Under the pieces are notes generated by a model. That model did no database searches. It had not been told where the DNA came from and saw only the letters and a list, made by a program, of their open reading frames with translations. Of a DNA stretch of 64,000 bases, positions 1 through 10,380 are shown piece by piece. Position numbers and translations under genes: made by a program. This stretch comes from Phymatolithon calcareum (Eukaryota; Rhodophyta; Florideophyceae; Hapalidiales): the NCBI GenBank assembly GCA_977006965.1, contig OZ345352.1, positions 3,348,001 through 3,412,000 on the forward strand, read 5' to 3'. Position 1 is the stretch's first letter. The number at the start of each line of letters is the position of its first letter.

Positions 1-218
1 TCTTTGGCGACATAATCGGCATTCAGTCGGTCTCCCCCCTTGAGTTCCACACTGTTTGAAGACAGTTTCGGTGCTACCGTCCCAAGCCTCTTGAATATTT
101 TCGAAGTGTAACTTGGAAAATAACAAGTGACTGAAGAGAAGATCAGAGTTATTTGTCAAAAGGTCAATATATTGTGATCATTGTAACAAATTAAGTCTCA
201 GTTTCCATTTTATGGGTC

Positions 219-242
219 CTAGTGTCTATTTGGGGGAAATTG
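219..242 (+). mobile_element. Stub of a CTAG-flanked piggyBac-like terminal repeat
   Basis: The stretch starts CTAGTGTCTATTTG, identical to the outer 14 bases of the two larger piggyBac-like elements in this window (2687 and 39546). It diverges after about 14 bases and then runs directly into the 3' end of a minus-strand LINE. It is probably an old terminus left behind when the LINE landed beside it. Too short to say more. Confidence 0.5.
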
Positions 243-999
243 TAAGTTTTTATTTTAGAAGCCCTCAACGCCAGAGTCGCCGACACCAGAGCAGCTTCCC
301 ATGTGCTACTTTCGCATTGTCTAAAAATATCGCATCACACTATCATTTCTTCCGTCATTATTTTCTCTAATTCTAATAGTCTGTCCATCGCCTGCATTGT
401 CTCGCCCTCAGTCTCTCCGTTGAGTTGCTGTCGTGTGAGATTGCGCTGCAGGGTCTCAAGGCTCTTCTCAGCAACCTCGCCGAATTGTTCCACATAGGAA
501 GAGGGTTTCCGTGGAGGGAAGCGTCCGAAGTACCATTTCACTGCCAACATTCTGTGCTTTCGCGATTTGATTAACACAGTCGGGGTGGCGCGCTCTTTCC
601 TGTCCACCGGGATTTTTCGTTTCAATCCTTCCTCTGTTCGGCCCCAGGCTTCGCTAAGACGCAGTTTCTCTTCCTTGGGCGTCACCTTCCCTTGTTCCGC
701 CCGGTCGATCTGCTCGCTGAACAGATCGTGATGTTTCATGTAGGAAATATCCCTTTCTGCGTAGCGAAGGTCTTCGGCTTTGCCTTCGTAATTTGGCTTT
801 TTCTCGATTTCAAGTTTTTCCTTCAGTAGTCGCGCAGCAAAATGTTCGCCCAGCTGTGTCCTTCTGATTTCCGGGGGTGTGATTTTGCAGAGCGACCTCA
901 TTCGGTTTTGGAGACGGAGTGCAAAGCGTCCTAGTATGACGGAGTAGAACAAACCTTCGGCCTGGTTGATTTGAACTCGGACAGATCTCGTCCACGGGG
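243..999 (-). pseudogene. LINE family IV, ORF2 C-terminal part and 3' end
   Basis: The open frame at 335-999 (minus) encodes the cysteine-poor C-terminal region that follows the reverse transcriptase in these LINEs. It begins inside the conserved LTPWT segment and contains the later basic RKIP-like block and the KHRMLAVKWYFGRFP block shared with the full-length LINE at 48.9-54.4 kb. The 3' untranslated end, near 243-300, ends in an AATAAA-like A/T-rich tail. The upstream part of the same copy lies at 2121-2690. The two are separated by another LINE inserted between copies of TCGTCCACGGGG (988-999 and 2121-2132). The frame is open across this fragment but useless alone. Confidence 0.75.
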
Positions 1000-2120
1000 G
1001 GATATTTGATGATTTTATTTTTGAGAGCTCCCAAAGCCTCACCTTGGAGTAACGGAAATGTCCGAAATCAAAATGAAAACGTAAGCGAAGGATTGTAGCG
1101 CAACGAAAAGTCTCTCAGGTGCAATGATAATTGACTAAGGGAGCTTCAATAAAACAGAAATCCATCCATCCCTTGGAGTAACGGGGCAGCTCTTGCATAA
1201 TCTCTACGCTATAGTCATCTGGCTGCTCAAAACGTTCTTGATTCGTAATTCTCTCCCAACAAGAGCTCCTGTGAGTCTCTTGCACTCAAACTCAATTTCT
1301 GTACTCATCTTCGATGACGCTAGAGTACGTTGTAAGGCGACTAGTTCGACCACCGCGGTAATCCCACAGTAAGCACCCAACACTGATTTCCTCCAAAGGG
1401 GTGCTCGGTTGAATGTCAACCTTAGGCACCTTAAACGTGTTGTTCTTTCTCCTATGTAAAGGATCCCTGGTAGCTTGCCTTCAATACGAATCTTCATTGA
1501 TCTGCCTTCTTCTTCCTTTTCCCATACCTTAATTGTTTCTTCTCTCCTCCTCTTCTTCGTGACAGATCCCTCCTGGGCTTTCTGAAGGGCTTGTTGCAAG
1601 TCTTCATACATCTTGAGATATTCAATATCCTTCATTGCTTCCTTTACGTCCTCATCTCTTCCAACGTACTCTTCTGTTTCTTCAAGGCGCTTTTTGTGCC
1701 TTACCAGGCTTAATGCAAACCTTTCTGCTTAATGACGTCTCCTCATCTTTGGTGGTCCCAGTTGGCACAGAACTCGCATTCTGTCCCGGCGGTGTTCGGC
1801 ATACTTTCCGAAAACATTCTTGTAGAACAAGCCCTCTGCCGACTCGATTGCCGAGAGCAATCGATTTGTCATTGGAGTAACGTGTAACGCATTATCCCAT
1901 TTCGGGATAATTAGCGACTTAAAGATCCTGATGCACGTCTCCGGTTTGAATCCTCGAACATTCACTCCAAGCTCCCGAAGCTTATGTATGCATCCTGCAG
2001 CATTTCGAACTCTTGCTATGGCCTTGTCATCCGTAACACCCTTGTTATTCATGCTTACCCCAAGATACGAGAGTCTCCAGGCTTGATATAGTTCTCGTCC
2101 CGCCAAGTAAAACGTGTGCT
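1000..2120 (-). mobile_element. LINE family II, 5'-truncated copy nested in family IV
   Basis: Minus-strand LINE fragment. It encodes the end of the RT region (FYLAGREL, SYLGVSMNNKGV), the IIPKWDNALHVTP block and a downstream C-terminal frame (1204-1635). It is flanked by a 12-bp direct repeat TCGTCCACGGGG at 988-999 and 2121-2132, so it is a 5'-truncated retrotransposition product. The insertion fuses in frame to the host LINE and gives a misleading 234-residue frame (1729-2433) in which the same RT subdomain appears twice. A close relative lies at 58131-60437. It is interrupted at 1056-1170 by a short ATCC-tailed insert. Confidence 0.85.
1056..1170 (+). mobile_element. 115-bp ATCC-tailed retroposon fragment
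   Basis: This 115-bp block lies between perfect 14-bp copies of CCTTGGAGTAACGG (1042-1055 and 1171-1184). The uninterrupted target is visible in the relative at about 58167. The block ends with TTCAATAAAACAG and an ATCC repeat, and it recurs almost unchanged, with a longer 5' part, at 15006-15194. It behaves as a 5'-truncated, poly-A-less retroposon with a microsatellite tail. No coding capacity is visible; the parent element is not in this window. Confidence 0.85.
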
Positions 2121-2690
2121 TCGTCCACGGGGTGAGGTGCAAGGCGTACTCCCATCGACATTGCACGAGGGTCTTGTAGATCGTTATGTTCTTCATTGTG
2201 TGTAGTCCCTTGGCATTCATTCCAATATCTCGAAGACCCAGGATAATTCCCTTCGCTTTTGAGATTCGTTTCAACGTGGCGTGTTCGGTGACACCCTTGT
2301 TGTCAACGGTCGTACCTAGGTATTCCAGCCGTCTTGTTTCATGGAGTTCGGCCCCTGCTAGCTGGAATTTTCGCTTGACTAAACCGGGGTAGATGAGGAC
2401 TTCGCTTTTTCCCTTCTTCGTGTTCCACGTCACACCGTTCTCCCTGGCCCATCGTGTCGCTGTATCGAGGAGCCATTACATTCCGTCGGAGTTTATCGCT
2501 TGCAGTTGGACGTAGTCGGCAAACAGGATCGCGGGGTACTTTGACATATGCCGGGGTGCCTTCTGGATCATCTCGGCAAATGTGTCCATGAACATGTTAT
2601 AGAGACATGGGTTTAGCGGGGAGCCCTGGGGAACTCCGCGGTCGATCAGAAGCCATGTCTTCTCTTCGTCGCCCGCAGTACAGACCCTAG
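2121..2690 (-). pseudogene. LINE family IV, reverse transcriptase core fragment
   Basis: The minus-strand frame shows the RT landmarks LLIDRGVPQGSPLNPCLYN, a degenerate catalytic box LFADYV (FADD in relatives), then MTWNTKKGKSEV and YKTLVQCRWEYALHLTPWT. It is the upstream continuation of the fragment at 243-999. A break lies near 2433-2476. On the upstream side it stops exactly at a CTAG where a piggyBac-like element has inserted, and a compatible frame resumes at 5263. Dead copy. Confidence 0.75.
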
Positions 2691-2865
2691 TGTCTATTTG
2701 ACGGACCCTCTCAATTGAGGGCGATTTGAAAGCTCGAAAAAATCCATAAAGCAAATTCGAAACAGATCGCTCACGCCATATTCGCAAAGCCTGGCTTATC
2801 TTCTGTGCAGGGAATATCCACGCTACTACCTTAAATCCACTTCGTTCTGCGCTAGCAACGAAAAT

Positions 2866-3900
2866 ATGTTGATCACTCAAAAGAACAGGAGCTGCCATTC
2901 CAGGAAAAAAACACCGGCCGCGCGCCATCGGTACATCAGTACGCACCGAAATAGTATCTGTAACCGGTCTCGCAGAGTGCTCCAGACTATGCGGAGTCTT
3001 TTCAAACTCAAAAAAGGTAATGGTCTGGTTCAGAATGTAGTCGTGGAAGAAATCAATGGAGGCGAGAGCATGTTCCAACGCGTGAAATGGGTCCGAATTC
3101 GTCAGCCTTTGAAGAAGGCTAAGATTAGGACGGTCGATATTGTCCAAATCAGGGCAGAGAACGCTGACGATGATATTTTAGACGCTCAGCAGCTTGAATC
3201 GAGCCAGCACCGGCAAAGCGAGGTACCGTCCACGCCTGCTTACAGTGCACATCCTTGCCAACCTTCATCGTGAAATGCCTGTTTATCGTCTACAGTCGCG
3301 ATCACATGCTCCTCAGAAGGACACATAAGCTTCGTTACAACCTTCAGAAGCTCTAAAAGCCCTCTTTCGAGCTCTCTCGCCTAAGTCTTACAGGGCCCTT
3401 GGGACCAACCATCGCACCGGAAACTTGATGTCATCTCGCCCGACCGCGAGCCGAATACTAGGGCTCATTAGGTGCCAAGGTATAAGCAGAATTCTGTGCC
3501 CGTTTGAGGGACGATTTTCCTCTCAGTTCTGGAAACTTCGCACTCTAAACGGAGACTTCTTATCCGAAAATTCTGGTATTGGACTTCATTCGAAGTGCAA
3601 TTGCGTGGTGACGATGTTTCCCCAAGCTCACCTACGAAAACTCAATGCTTGGACATCCGATAGACTGAGAAGAAAAGGGCGATAAGAGACTACAGAGACA
3701 GAGCCTATTAAGTTTTTCGAAATACTGGTCCTCATGGCAAGGGTTGAGTTCGGCGCTGAGAGCGCTTTCTGGAAGTCTACCAGGCCGAAGAAGTATTTCC
3801 CCGTGCTCTTCTTCTTCAAAAACAGGGATGCCTGTGGCCGGACACCTCCGGTTGATTTCATTCAGAGAGCAACCAAATGAAAAAAGCAAAATGTAATCTG
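2866..3900 (+). pseudogene. piggyBac-like transposase, N-terminal and core remnant
   Basis: The first frame (2866-3273) shares VEEINGG, VKWV, TVDIVQI and DAQQLE blocks with the matching region of the copy at 40589-41009. After stops, a frame near 3700-3800 reads FFEILVLMARVEFG and FWKSTRPKKYFP, which resembles the start of the DDE_Tnp_1_7 (piggyBac) domain. Numerous stops and shifts separate the pieces, so it cannot make a transposase. Family assignment rests on these blocks together with the C-terminal finger at 4981-5167. Confidence 0.6.
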
Positions 3901-4357
3901 CGCAGTTCCGCTGTTCGCTCGGTCAAGATTCTGTCTATCCCATGAATGACCATAGAAAGCACACTGTGTCAAAGAGATATTTAGGCGAGATGACCCACGA
4001 TATAGCAGTTCTGTGCTGTCTTTTCGCCGCGCAATCCGGTATAAGGCGCATTGCATGTGCGAATTCATACTTGGTGAGTGCTGAATCTGCAGATATTCAG
4101 CACATGACGCAACAAAGGTACTGTGAAGTACCGGGCAAGCAACTCATCGATAGTAGTTGACGCGCGCATTACTTGTCGATGTTCAGTCGCCCCAGAGCGT
4201 ACATCTGGATTCGAGAGCAGTGTTGGAAGTCACGTTACCTCTAAGTGTAGGCACTGGGAGTGAAAAGATAAGGGTTGGGGTTTATCTTGGAAAGGGGTGA
4301 TGTCTCTGTGATGCGATACCTCAGTCTAAGATGCGATCAGGATCGCCGTTTAAATAG

Positions 4358-4698
4358 AACAGGGGGATATATGTTGAATTATTTTAAAAGCTCCCAAAGC
4401 CTTAATTTGAATAACAGGGCAGCTTCTCGCTGTTTTCCATACTCATCTCTCTACTATCCTTCTCCCTCTCACGAATCCGCGCGTAATGCAAGATGGGCCC
4501 ATTCGCGGTGAGAACCGTTCTATTCAATAGACCCTGTTTGTGGCCCAATGGCCTTCGCAAAGTTGCCCCAAGCGTCTGCAGATGCGTTGGTAACTTTTAA
4601 ATAAAAAACTTACACTTCTTCTTATACTATCCTTCTAATATCTCCTTAATCCGAATTTCTCTCCCTGTGAGGTCCCGAGTAAGTCTTTTGCATTCATA
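4358..4698 (-). mobile_element. LINE family II 3' tail nested in the solo LTR
   Basis: Bounded by 9-bp copies of TTTAAATAG (4349-4357 and 4699-4707). The sequence matches the 3' end of the minus-strand LINE at 60441-60610 (AAGCTCCCAAAGCC, CAGGGCAGCTTCTCGC, TCTCCCTGTGAG). It is a very short 5'-truncated insertion and is itself split by another tail at 4464-4624. Confidence 0.8.
4464..4624 (+). mobile_element. LINE family III 3' tail nested in family II tail
   Basis: 161 bp between perfect 12-bp copies of TACTATCCTTCT (4452-4463 and 4625-4636). It ends with the family III signature GTTGCCCCAAGCGTCTGCAG, then GCGTTGGTAACTTTTAAATAAA and a CTT-rich tail. It is the innermost layer of the nest: LINE tail in LINE tail in LTR in piggyBac-like element in LINE. 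Confidence 0.85.
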
Positions 4699-4980
4699 TT
4701 TAAATAGGGCAGGAGCGAGCAATTGCATACCCTGCAAAAAGGGGGGGCAATAACCAATGCTTGACTAATAGTACGTTGAGTGTAAGTCGGTGTCTGCAAT
4801 AAATCCGTTGGTTCCTCGTGGAACAGTCGTTCACCATACTGTGTTGACGATGTCGGTGGGTAGATCGCAAGGAGCCGTTGTAGAGCTCCTAAGTCGATGG
4901 GGATAATGTCGTTCATTACACCCCTGCAACATTGCGTGTCTACATAAGAAAAATAAAAGGATGACTGCGGGTGTCATGAT

Positions 4981-5167
4981 AACGACATTTGTTGTACAAA
5001 ACAACAGCAGAGTTTGAAAATTCAAGACGTCGACCATTGTGTGCTCCCCATGTAATAGGCTTGATAGTGCGACAATATACATTTGCGACACTTCTACTGC
5101 TAGGAACTGCTTCACTGAGCGTGTTGAAATCATCTATGAGCTTGGCGCTATTGATGTTTGCGAGTGA
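4981..5167 (+). pseudogene. piggyBac-like transposase, C-terminal zinc-finger remnant
   Basis: One plus-strand frame reads TFVVQNNS, then VCSPCNRLDSATIYICDTST and ARNCF before a TGA stop. The intact-looking counterpart at 39616-39800 (minus) has NCTVCKVKKTTLVCSSC and RNCFAKHVEDIH. The CxxC...CxxC...C...CF...H pattern matches the C-terminal finger found at the end of piggyBac-type transposases. In this copy an in-frame stop replaces the first CxxC. Confidence 0.6.
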
Positions 5168-5262
5168 CTTTCATGTGCAAAAAATTAAATGAAACTTATT
5201 CCCTCAATTGAGTGAAAAGTGCCCCTTAAATTGAGGGAAATTTTCCGTCAAATAGACACTAG

Positions 5263-5427
5263 TGTTAACGTACTGTTCAAGTGACGAGTGGATAAATTTG
5301 CTTCCTTGCGGTGTCTCAACACCGGTTACAGCGAACCAAATAAGAACCACGCTTGGTATGTTCAGCATGCAACGGATGGGCATCTCATAGTTTCCTAACC
5401 TAAAGGACACTATACCGACACTCTACG
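5263..5427 (-). pseudogene. Possible upstream continuation of LINE family IV
   Basis: The minus-strand frame that reaches the CTAG at 5259 is open to 5410 and joins the LINE frame at 2686 in phase once the piggyBac-like element is removed. Similarity of the added residues to other LINE RTs is weak, so continuity rests mainly on frame and position. It could instead be unrelated DNA. Confidence 0.3.
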
Positions 5428-5515
5428 TCTGGGATACTGGAAGATAGCAGCTGAGGAATCCTTGCCCGTATATTCGCAAGACTGTGAGGCTTTCTAAATA
5501 AAATAAAATTAAAAA
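5428..5515 (+). mobile_element. 88-bp LINE family I 3' tail
   Basis: Closely matches the last part of the full-length LINE at about 54340-54420 (CTTGCCCGTATATTCG, then AAGACTGTGAG, TAAATAAA). It is flanked by ACTCTACG at 5420-5427 and 5516-5523. This is an extremely 5'-truncated retrotransposition product. Confidence 0.75.
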
Positions 5516-5523
5516 ACTCTACG

Positions 5524-5678
5524 GGCAAATGAAGCGAACTGTGGCATTTCATGTGATATACACGACGCTCTGTCCGCACTGCAGTCTCACCCAGTTTCAA
5601 TAATTCCTTCGGCACGTAGATAGGCTCTATAATACAGAAGGAGCACCTGCCACAACAAAATCGTTCATCTAGAATCAA
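5524..5678 (-). CDS. Short unrecognised frame with a CxxC finger-like pattern
   Basis: A minus-strand frame starting near 5678 contains FCCGRCSFC, later KLGETAVRTERRVYH and then MKCH. The spacing C-x2-C...H-x2/3-C vaguely recalls a PARP-type or LIM-type zinc finger. It is cut by the LINE tail at 5428-5515. It may be an exon fragment or chance; no start, intron or partner exon could be confirmed. Confidence 0.2.
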
Positions 5679-5699
5679 GAAATATCTCTATCTTCACCC

Positions 5700-6230
5700 A
5701 CAGCATCGACATTCATGCCGCGAGAATTCAAGGTCACATTGCTTCATCTTGCGCTCTCCGGATTTACACGCGGTCTAAATGAGCTTCGTTCACACCCCTG
5801 ATGTCATCGAAATATATCTTCTCTGAGCCGCTATGTGATTCAACCTTGTGGACATCTTAGATTGGTTAAGAATCGGAGAACGTTTGTGTGGTCTATCATA
5901 TTTATATGTTGATGAGATACAAATAGCTGGAAAGTAGCTCTTTCTGAGCTGATACGACAAAACTCTTCGAGCGCTCAATAATGGAGAGATTACAGGCATT
6001 TTCAACCCTGCTGATGACAGATGGTTTCACCTTCCCGATCTCATGATGCGACTGTAGGTGTATATATAAAAGGAAATGAAATTCCCAAATTGCACGCTGT
6101 CCTGGCGCAATAATCGCTCAGAAGTACGACCGCCTTGCTGGGCTCTCAGGGTCGGCAAGGTAGTTGGCACTCGCTCTCGCTAATATTGGCTTGCTTGAGA
6201 TTCAATCCTTTACTCGCTACGATGAGCGAT
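5700..6230. other. No recognisable feature
   Basis: No frame longer than about 70 codons with recognisable content, no RNA gene and no clear repeat was seen here. Confidence 0.4.
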
Positions 6231-6235
6231 GCCTA

Positions 6236-6645
6236 CAGGGCTACTAGCAAGTAGATTTTTATTGATTGCTAGATACAGTGCAATTCGATTTGCAAGTAGC
6301 AGTCCCGGCGATTGTCTGCAAGTTGTATTGCAAGTTGATAGCCTGCATTTATGACATGGGCCACGTCACGCAGCGCTGTATCCACACGTGGACTGAACGC
6401 CACGTCAGTACTGTAAACACTTGAATTGGTGCTCTACGTTTGTGACTATGATGGATTCGGCATAATACGTACCGAGATGGTACAGTATAAATTAGAGAGT
6501 GCATGACATGCACTACATTGTGTCCGCTCAACACAGTCAAACATTTTGCAATTCGTATTGCAAGTAGGCGGGTTTTTTGCAGTCCCACTCCAGTACAAGT
6601 AGATTGCAGTATACTGCAAGTCCAGTATACTGGATAGGACCCCTG
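6236..6645. mobile_element. Candidate non-autonomous hAT-like element
   Basis: The right end ATAGGACCCCTG reads CAGGGGTCCTAT on the other strand, a typical hAT terminus like those at 36094 and 41813. The interior has many TTGCAAGT and TTGCAAT motifs, as in the subterminal regions of the hAT copies here. A possible left end CAGGGCTACTAGC starts at 6236. The 8-bp flanks do not match, so the left boundary is unproven. Confidence 0.35.
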
Positions 6646-6659
6646 CTTATAAGCTACCG

Positions 6660-9613
6660 GATTCTCAACCTACTAGCTAGGGTTGCATAGCACACCCCAC
6701 GAATACCATCACTATCCTGGCACTATCAGGTCTAACGGCTACCGCGATACGCACGTGCGAGTCAGTGACCCAACTTGGCGATATCTTGGTGCCTCCCATC
6801 CTTTGATTCTTTCGACTGTCGGATCTGTCCGTTATTACGAGCTGACACTTGCGGGTGGCCACCCGACGTGGCCGCTCTCTAGGATCTCGCCTAAGTCGTG
6901 TTCTGTCAGAGTCTTTCTTAGCCTTCTTATATCGCCATTGACCGAGCTCGCATTTGCAAGCCACTGTCTTGTTCGACAACAAGAGGCATATACTGCAGTT
7001 TGAGATTGCCAGTAAGATGGCACAGCCTTCTTTCTATTTTCGTCTTCCTTGAGCTACTTCTCGTCCATGCGGATTTGCGACACCGTCTATTTGACGTATT
7101 TTATCCGCCATGTTGGACATGAAACGTGAAATGCTCGTCGTTAAAGTGAGGTATTACTTCATAAATGGATCGTCCATATCTCTCCGACAACCTTCAGATT
7201 TAGCACAGCGGCAACGGCTTTCTTTTTCCATGGGTTCTCCGAAAAAAGTGGCTTCTCTCTAACCCCTCCACTCGTCGGAATGCAGGCAAGTCTCTCTCTG
7301 TGCCTGTGCTCAACAAAGTCAGATTCCTGTGATCATTGATCAAGAACTAACGGCTCAAGCTCAGCACATGATTCATTTTGTCTTAGTCGCAACAGTTGAC
7401 GCTTGTGTCTTGATCACGATTTTTGTTGCCAACTAATGAGGTCTTGGAATATCTACTGTGGTGAGAACAATTTATGTGCTCTCTTTACAGAGATATATAA
7501 GTAGAATGACATGCTGCAGTGTCACGTTCCGATGTGCTGTTGCTGCAAAAACGAAATTATCAGAATTCCAAACCAAAAATTGCCGATATAAGTTGCATTT
7601 TAATTTTTGTCTGAGGACGTTAGCGCATCAGGCCACCTTAATCTTATCCTCTCATGATGTGGGTGGCCATTTTCGCACGATATATCTGGCGCGGCACGTA
7701 AATTGATATCAAAATCTACATCTAGAAAGTGGAATATTGCACGCAATGCTCGGAGTGCAAGACGTGTCCAGAAGTGAACATCTCAGTTCCCAAAGGTCGA
7801 CGTATTGTCATCATTAATCCATATTTTTGGGGTCGAACGTGATGCAATTCAGAGTCCTCGATCAATTTGATCGCTGGGCGTTAAACTAGTACGGTTCAAT
7901 GTAGAGCAGAACGTTCCCTGATCGCAAGTGCAAACGTTTCTGCAAACAATGCGATGACTAGATCGAGACGAGCGCCAGGAATCCGGCTTACGGAACGCAT
8001 ATTCAGTACTGCGAAGTATCATCAATTGCCTTAAGATTTTAATTGCACTGCAGGCATAGCAGTAACATTGAGCATTGTTTTCCATTTGAGAAGACGCATT
8101 TATGGAGACACTATCGGCAATGAAAATGAACACGAGTACAATGGACGTAGAAGCTTCCTCAACGAAAACGAAGAATCAGGCAAATATTTTTACAGCTGCA
8201 CTCCCTGTATTAAGGATATCTTTTAAGAATGGAAGGGTGTCAATGATGACCCACACGGATGAGCCAGGGAAATGGCGCAGATCTGGAACATATCTTCCAG
8301 ATAGTGTACGATCCGGTGGATGGGACACCTGATGTGGCGACTTGGGTGTACACTCAGATTGCATGCTCCTCAGGAGATAAAGGAGGAACCTCGGATCGAT
8401 TTCAAAAGAACTCATTGGATCGGTATGCCAGTTTCCCAATGCTATGCAATCGGCACTAAAGGGTTTCCGTGCAACAAATGGGGCTCACCAGAGATGGATT
8501 GTTGTGCCATGCAAACAGATCACAATTTTGCTTGTTGCACTGCAGATTACAAAACAAACGTCAGAACTCCTTCAGTTTCTGCTATGGATGGAGCCGCCTT
8601 TTGGCTTGCGTCTTAGGCTTCTTTATGACTTCTTTTTGCGAGCATAGCATGAAACGCTGTCAGATTTGTGGGGAACAAATGTGAAGCAACTGGTGACCTA
8701 TGGCTTATTTGATCGCTATCATTTTGGGGTGCTAGATTTTTTGCAAGAAATAAAACTGATCCGGGGATGCGCATCAGATATGGCCGAGAGAGAGCCGGGT
8801 TCAAATCCTGTTGCGCATGTCATTCGCGACGATCCCGTGGCTATTACTTTTCAAAGGTTTTACCCGTCTTCGGCCAGGCGGAATTTACAGTGCATCATAT
8901 GATGTAGAAGGAGCACTACGGAAAAAAGCCAAGACTATTAGCCCCTCCTCGTGGACTCGGGGATAAGGCCCCACGTCTGCTTCGAGTGGAATCGCAGTTA
9001 GGGTGGCAGGCAGCGGAGAGAGGCGCTTATTCTAGCAGGAATTACTTGCTGTCGTAATCTGGGTAGTAGATATTTCAGCGCACAAGAATATGCCATGTGG
9101 CCTCATGGAAGACAGCAGATTACAAAAAAACGAACATATACGGTGTTCAAAGATTTCATGATGCAACTGGATACAATGGCTGTCGAAGGTTTGGAGAATC
9201 TCGGCACTCGAGAACAAGCAGTGCCTGTGCCCCTCTGTGTTAGATCGACCCCTAGAGCTTTGCAGCATTCGATGCTTTCTATGCTTTATATACAGTGATC
9301 CCTGCCTCGCCTTCCCGTTTGACCAGTTGTACTACGCAGGTCATCGGTCTTATGGTTACTTCGGTCTTATTGCTAAACAATTAAGCACACTGCCTAGTTT
9401 CTCAAAACCGCAATGGCAATTAAGCCTGAAGTGCTGCAATTTGTCTTTTACTCGATGATTTTCTTCGAGCATCCATCGTTTTGTGGTTTGCGCATATTTC
9501 CGTAATGCTAACTGAAAATAATAAGGGGCAGTAAATTGCCATCTTTTTGATGTCCAACGATCGCTGAGAGAACAGGAAACAGATTTTCTCGACCTCAAAG
9601 TTGCATTTAATGC
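6660..9613. other. Unassigned region with only short frames
   Basis: Frames of up to about 106 codons occur on both strands at 6677-7003, and several short overlapping frames lie at 8102-8684. None shows a domain I recognise, and their overlap on opposite strands argues for chance. The only structured signal is a tRNA-like segment at 8767-8818. No LINE or transposon tail was recognised. Confidence 0.35.
8767..8818 (+). ncRNA. tRNA-like fragment lacking the middle
   Basis: A canonical B box GGTTCAAATCC (8798-8808) follows an A-box-like TGGCCGAGAG (8781-8790), as in Ser or Leu tRNAs. Outer 7-nt arms ATGCGCA (8767-8773) and TGCGCAT (8812-8818) are perfectly complementary, in the position of an acceptor stem. 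The total is only 52 nt, about 20-30 short of a normal tRNA, and no anticodon arm fits. Most likely a truncated tRNA pseudogene or the pol III head of a small retroposon. Confidence 0.35.
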
Positions 9614-9962
9614 TGTAATCACTGGGAGTGAAAAGATAAGGGTTGGGGTTTATCTTGAAAAGGGGTAATGTCTCTGTGATGCGATGCCTCTGTATAAGAT
9701 GCGATCAGAATCGCCGCTTAAATAGGGCGGGGGCGAGCGATTGCACACTCTGCAAAAATGGGGGGCACTAACCGACGCTAGACTAATATTACGTTGAGTG
9801 TTAGTCTACGTCTGCGATAAATCCGTTTGTTCCTCTTGGAAGAGTCGTTCACGATACTGTGTTGTCAGTGTCGGTGGATAGATCACAAGGAGCCGTTATA
9901 GAGCTCCTGGGTCGATGGTGATAATGTCGTTCATTACACCCCTGCAATATTGCGTGTCTACA
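9614..9962. repeat. Solo LTR-like repeat, copy 2 (intact)
   Basis: 349 bp, TGTAATCAC...GTCTACA, flanked by ATGC at 9610-9613 and 9963-9966. Same family as 4246-4944 and 36836-37183. It is uninterrupted and has the same length as copy 1 after removal of its insert. The flanking 4-bp duplication and TG...CA ends support a solo LTR left by recombination between LTRs. Confidence 0.7.
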
Positions 9963-10303
9963 ATGCAAAGAGAATCGTATAAGGTTCCTTTGCTGAGCCA
10001 CCCTGCCATTCCGGGGCACAATGCCGACTATTTCTTACATTTGTAACCACGCTTGCTTGCCTCACGTGTCAGTGCTCACTATGTGCTTGTAAGGCATGAA
10101 GGTAGCCATTTCACAAACGCATTTTTCGTTACGTGCGCAAATATCTTGAACCTTGATGGCGCGCCTATATCTAACGAGATATGCAAAAAATCTTCTTAGA
10201 AATGCAACTCTTAAGCAGTCCGCGAAGAATCTGGAGTCTACACACCATAGATGCTATGCAAGCGTCGAAGGAGAAATACATGAAACACAGCATCATGTTA
10301 CTC

Positions 10304-10310
10304 TATATAA
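10304..10310 (+). promoter_or_regulatory. TATA box of the poly-Asp secreted protein gene
   Basis: TATATAA lies 77 nt before the chosen ATG at 10381. The second secreted-protein gene has TATAAAA 78 nt before its ATG (18592 to 18670). The matching distance supports both start choices and a shared core-promoter layout. Confidence 0.6.
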
Positions 10311-10380
10311 GCTGAAACTACTGATGCGAACAAGTAATTCTTGCCAATCCAACGCACAGTCCTGCCAAACAAACAGTACG

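Larger units (their letters stand above)
4246..4944. repeat. Solo LTR-like repeat, copy 1 (carries nested inserts)
   Basis: About 349 bp of repeat sequence (excluding a 350-bp insert) starting TGTAGGCAC and ending GTCTACA, flanked by TAAG on both sides (4242-4245 and 4945-4948). It is related along its length to copies at 9614-9962 and 36836-37183. TG...CA ends, a short terminal inverted repeat and a 4-bp duplication fit a solo LTR. The third copy sits beside a gag-like frame on the minus strand, which suggests the LTR reads on that strand. Confidence 0.65.
2691..5258 (+). mobile_element. piggyBac-like element PB-2, flanked by CTAG
   Basis: Terminal inverted repeats TGTCTATTTGACGGA occur at both ends, each next to CTAG (2687-2690 and 5259-5262). 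Just inside each end lies a CCCTCAATTGAGGG-like palindrome, a plausible transposase-binding repeat. The plus-strand coding remnants match a second copy at 39550-41161. The element also carries a solo LTR (4246-4944) that contains two further nested LINE tails. Joining the flanks with a single CTAG restores one open minus-strand frame, consistent with a 4-bp target duplication. Confidence 0.75.

Noticed and set aside
1729-2433. A 234-residue protein with a duplicated RT subdomain
   Set aside because: The duplication is an in-frame accident of one LINE inserting into another, shown by the 12-bp TSD at the fusion point.
6677-7003. Overlapping frames of about 100 codons on both strands as a host gene
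   Set aside because: No recognisable motif, start context or homologous copy; mutual overlap suggests low stop density by chance.
8767-8818. A functional tRNA gene
   Set aside because: Too short, with no room for an anticodon arm; listed only as tRNA-like.
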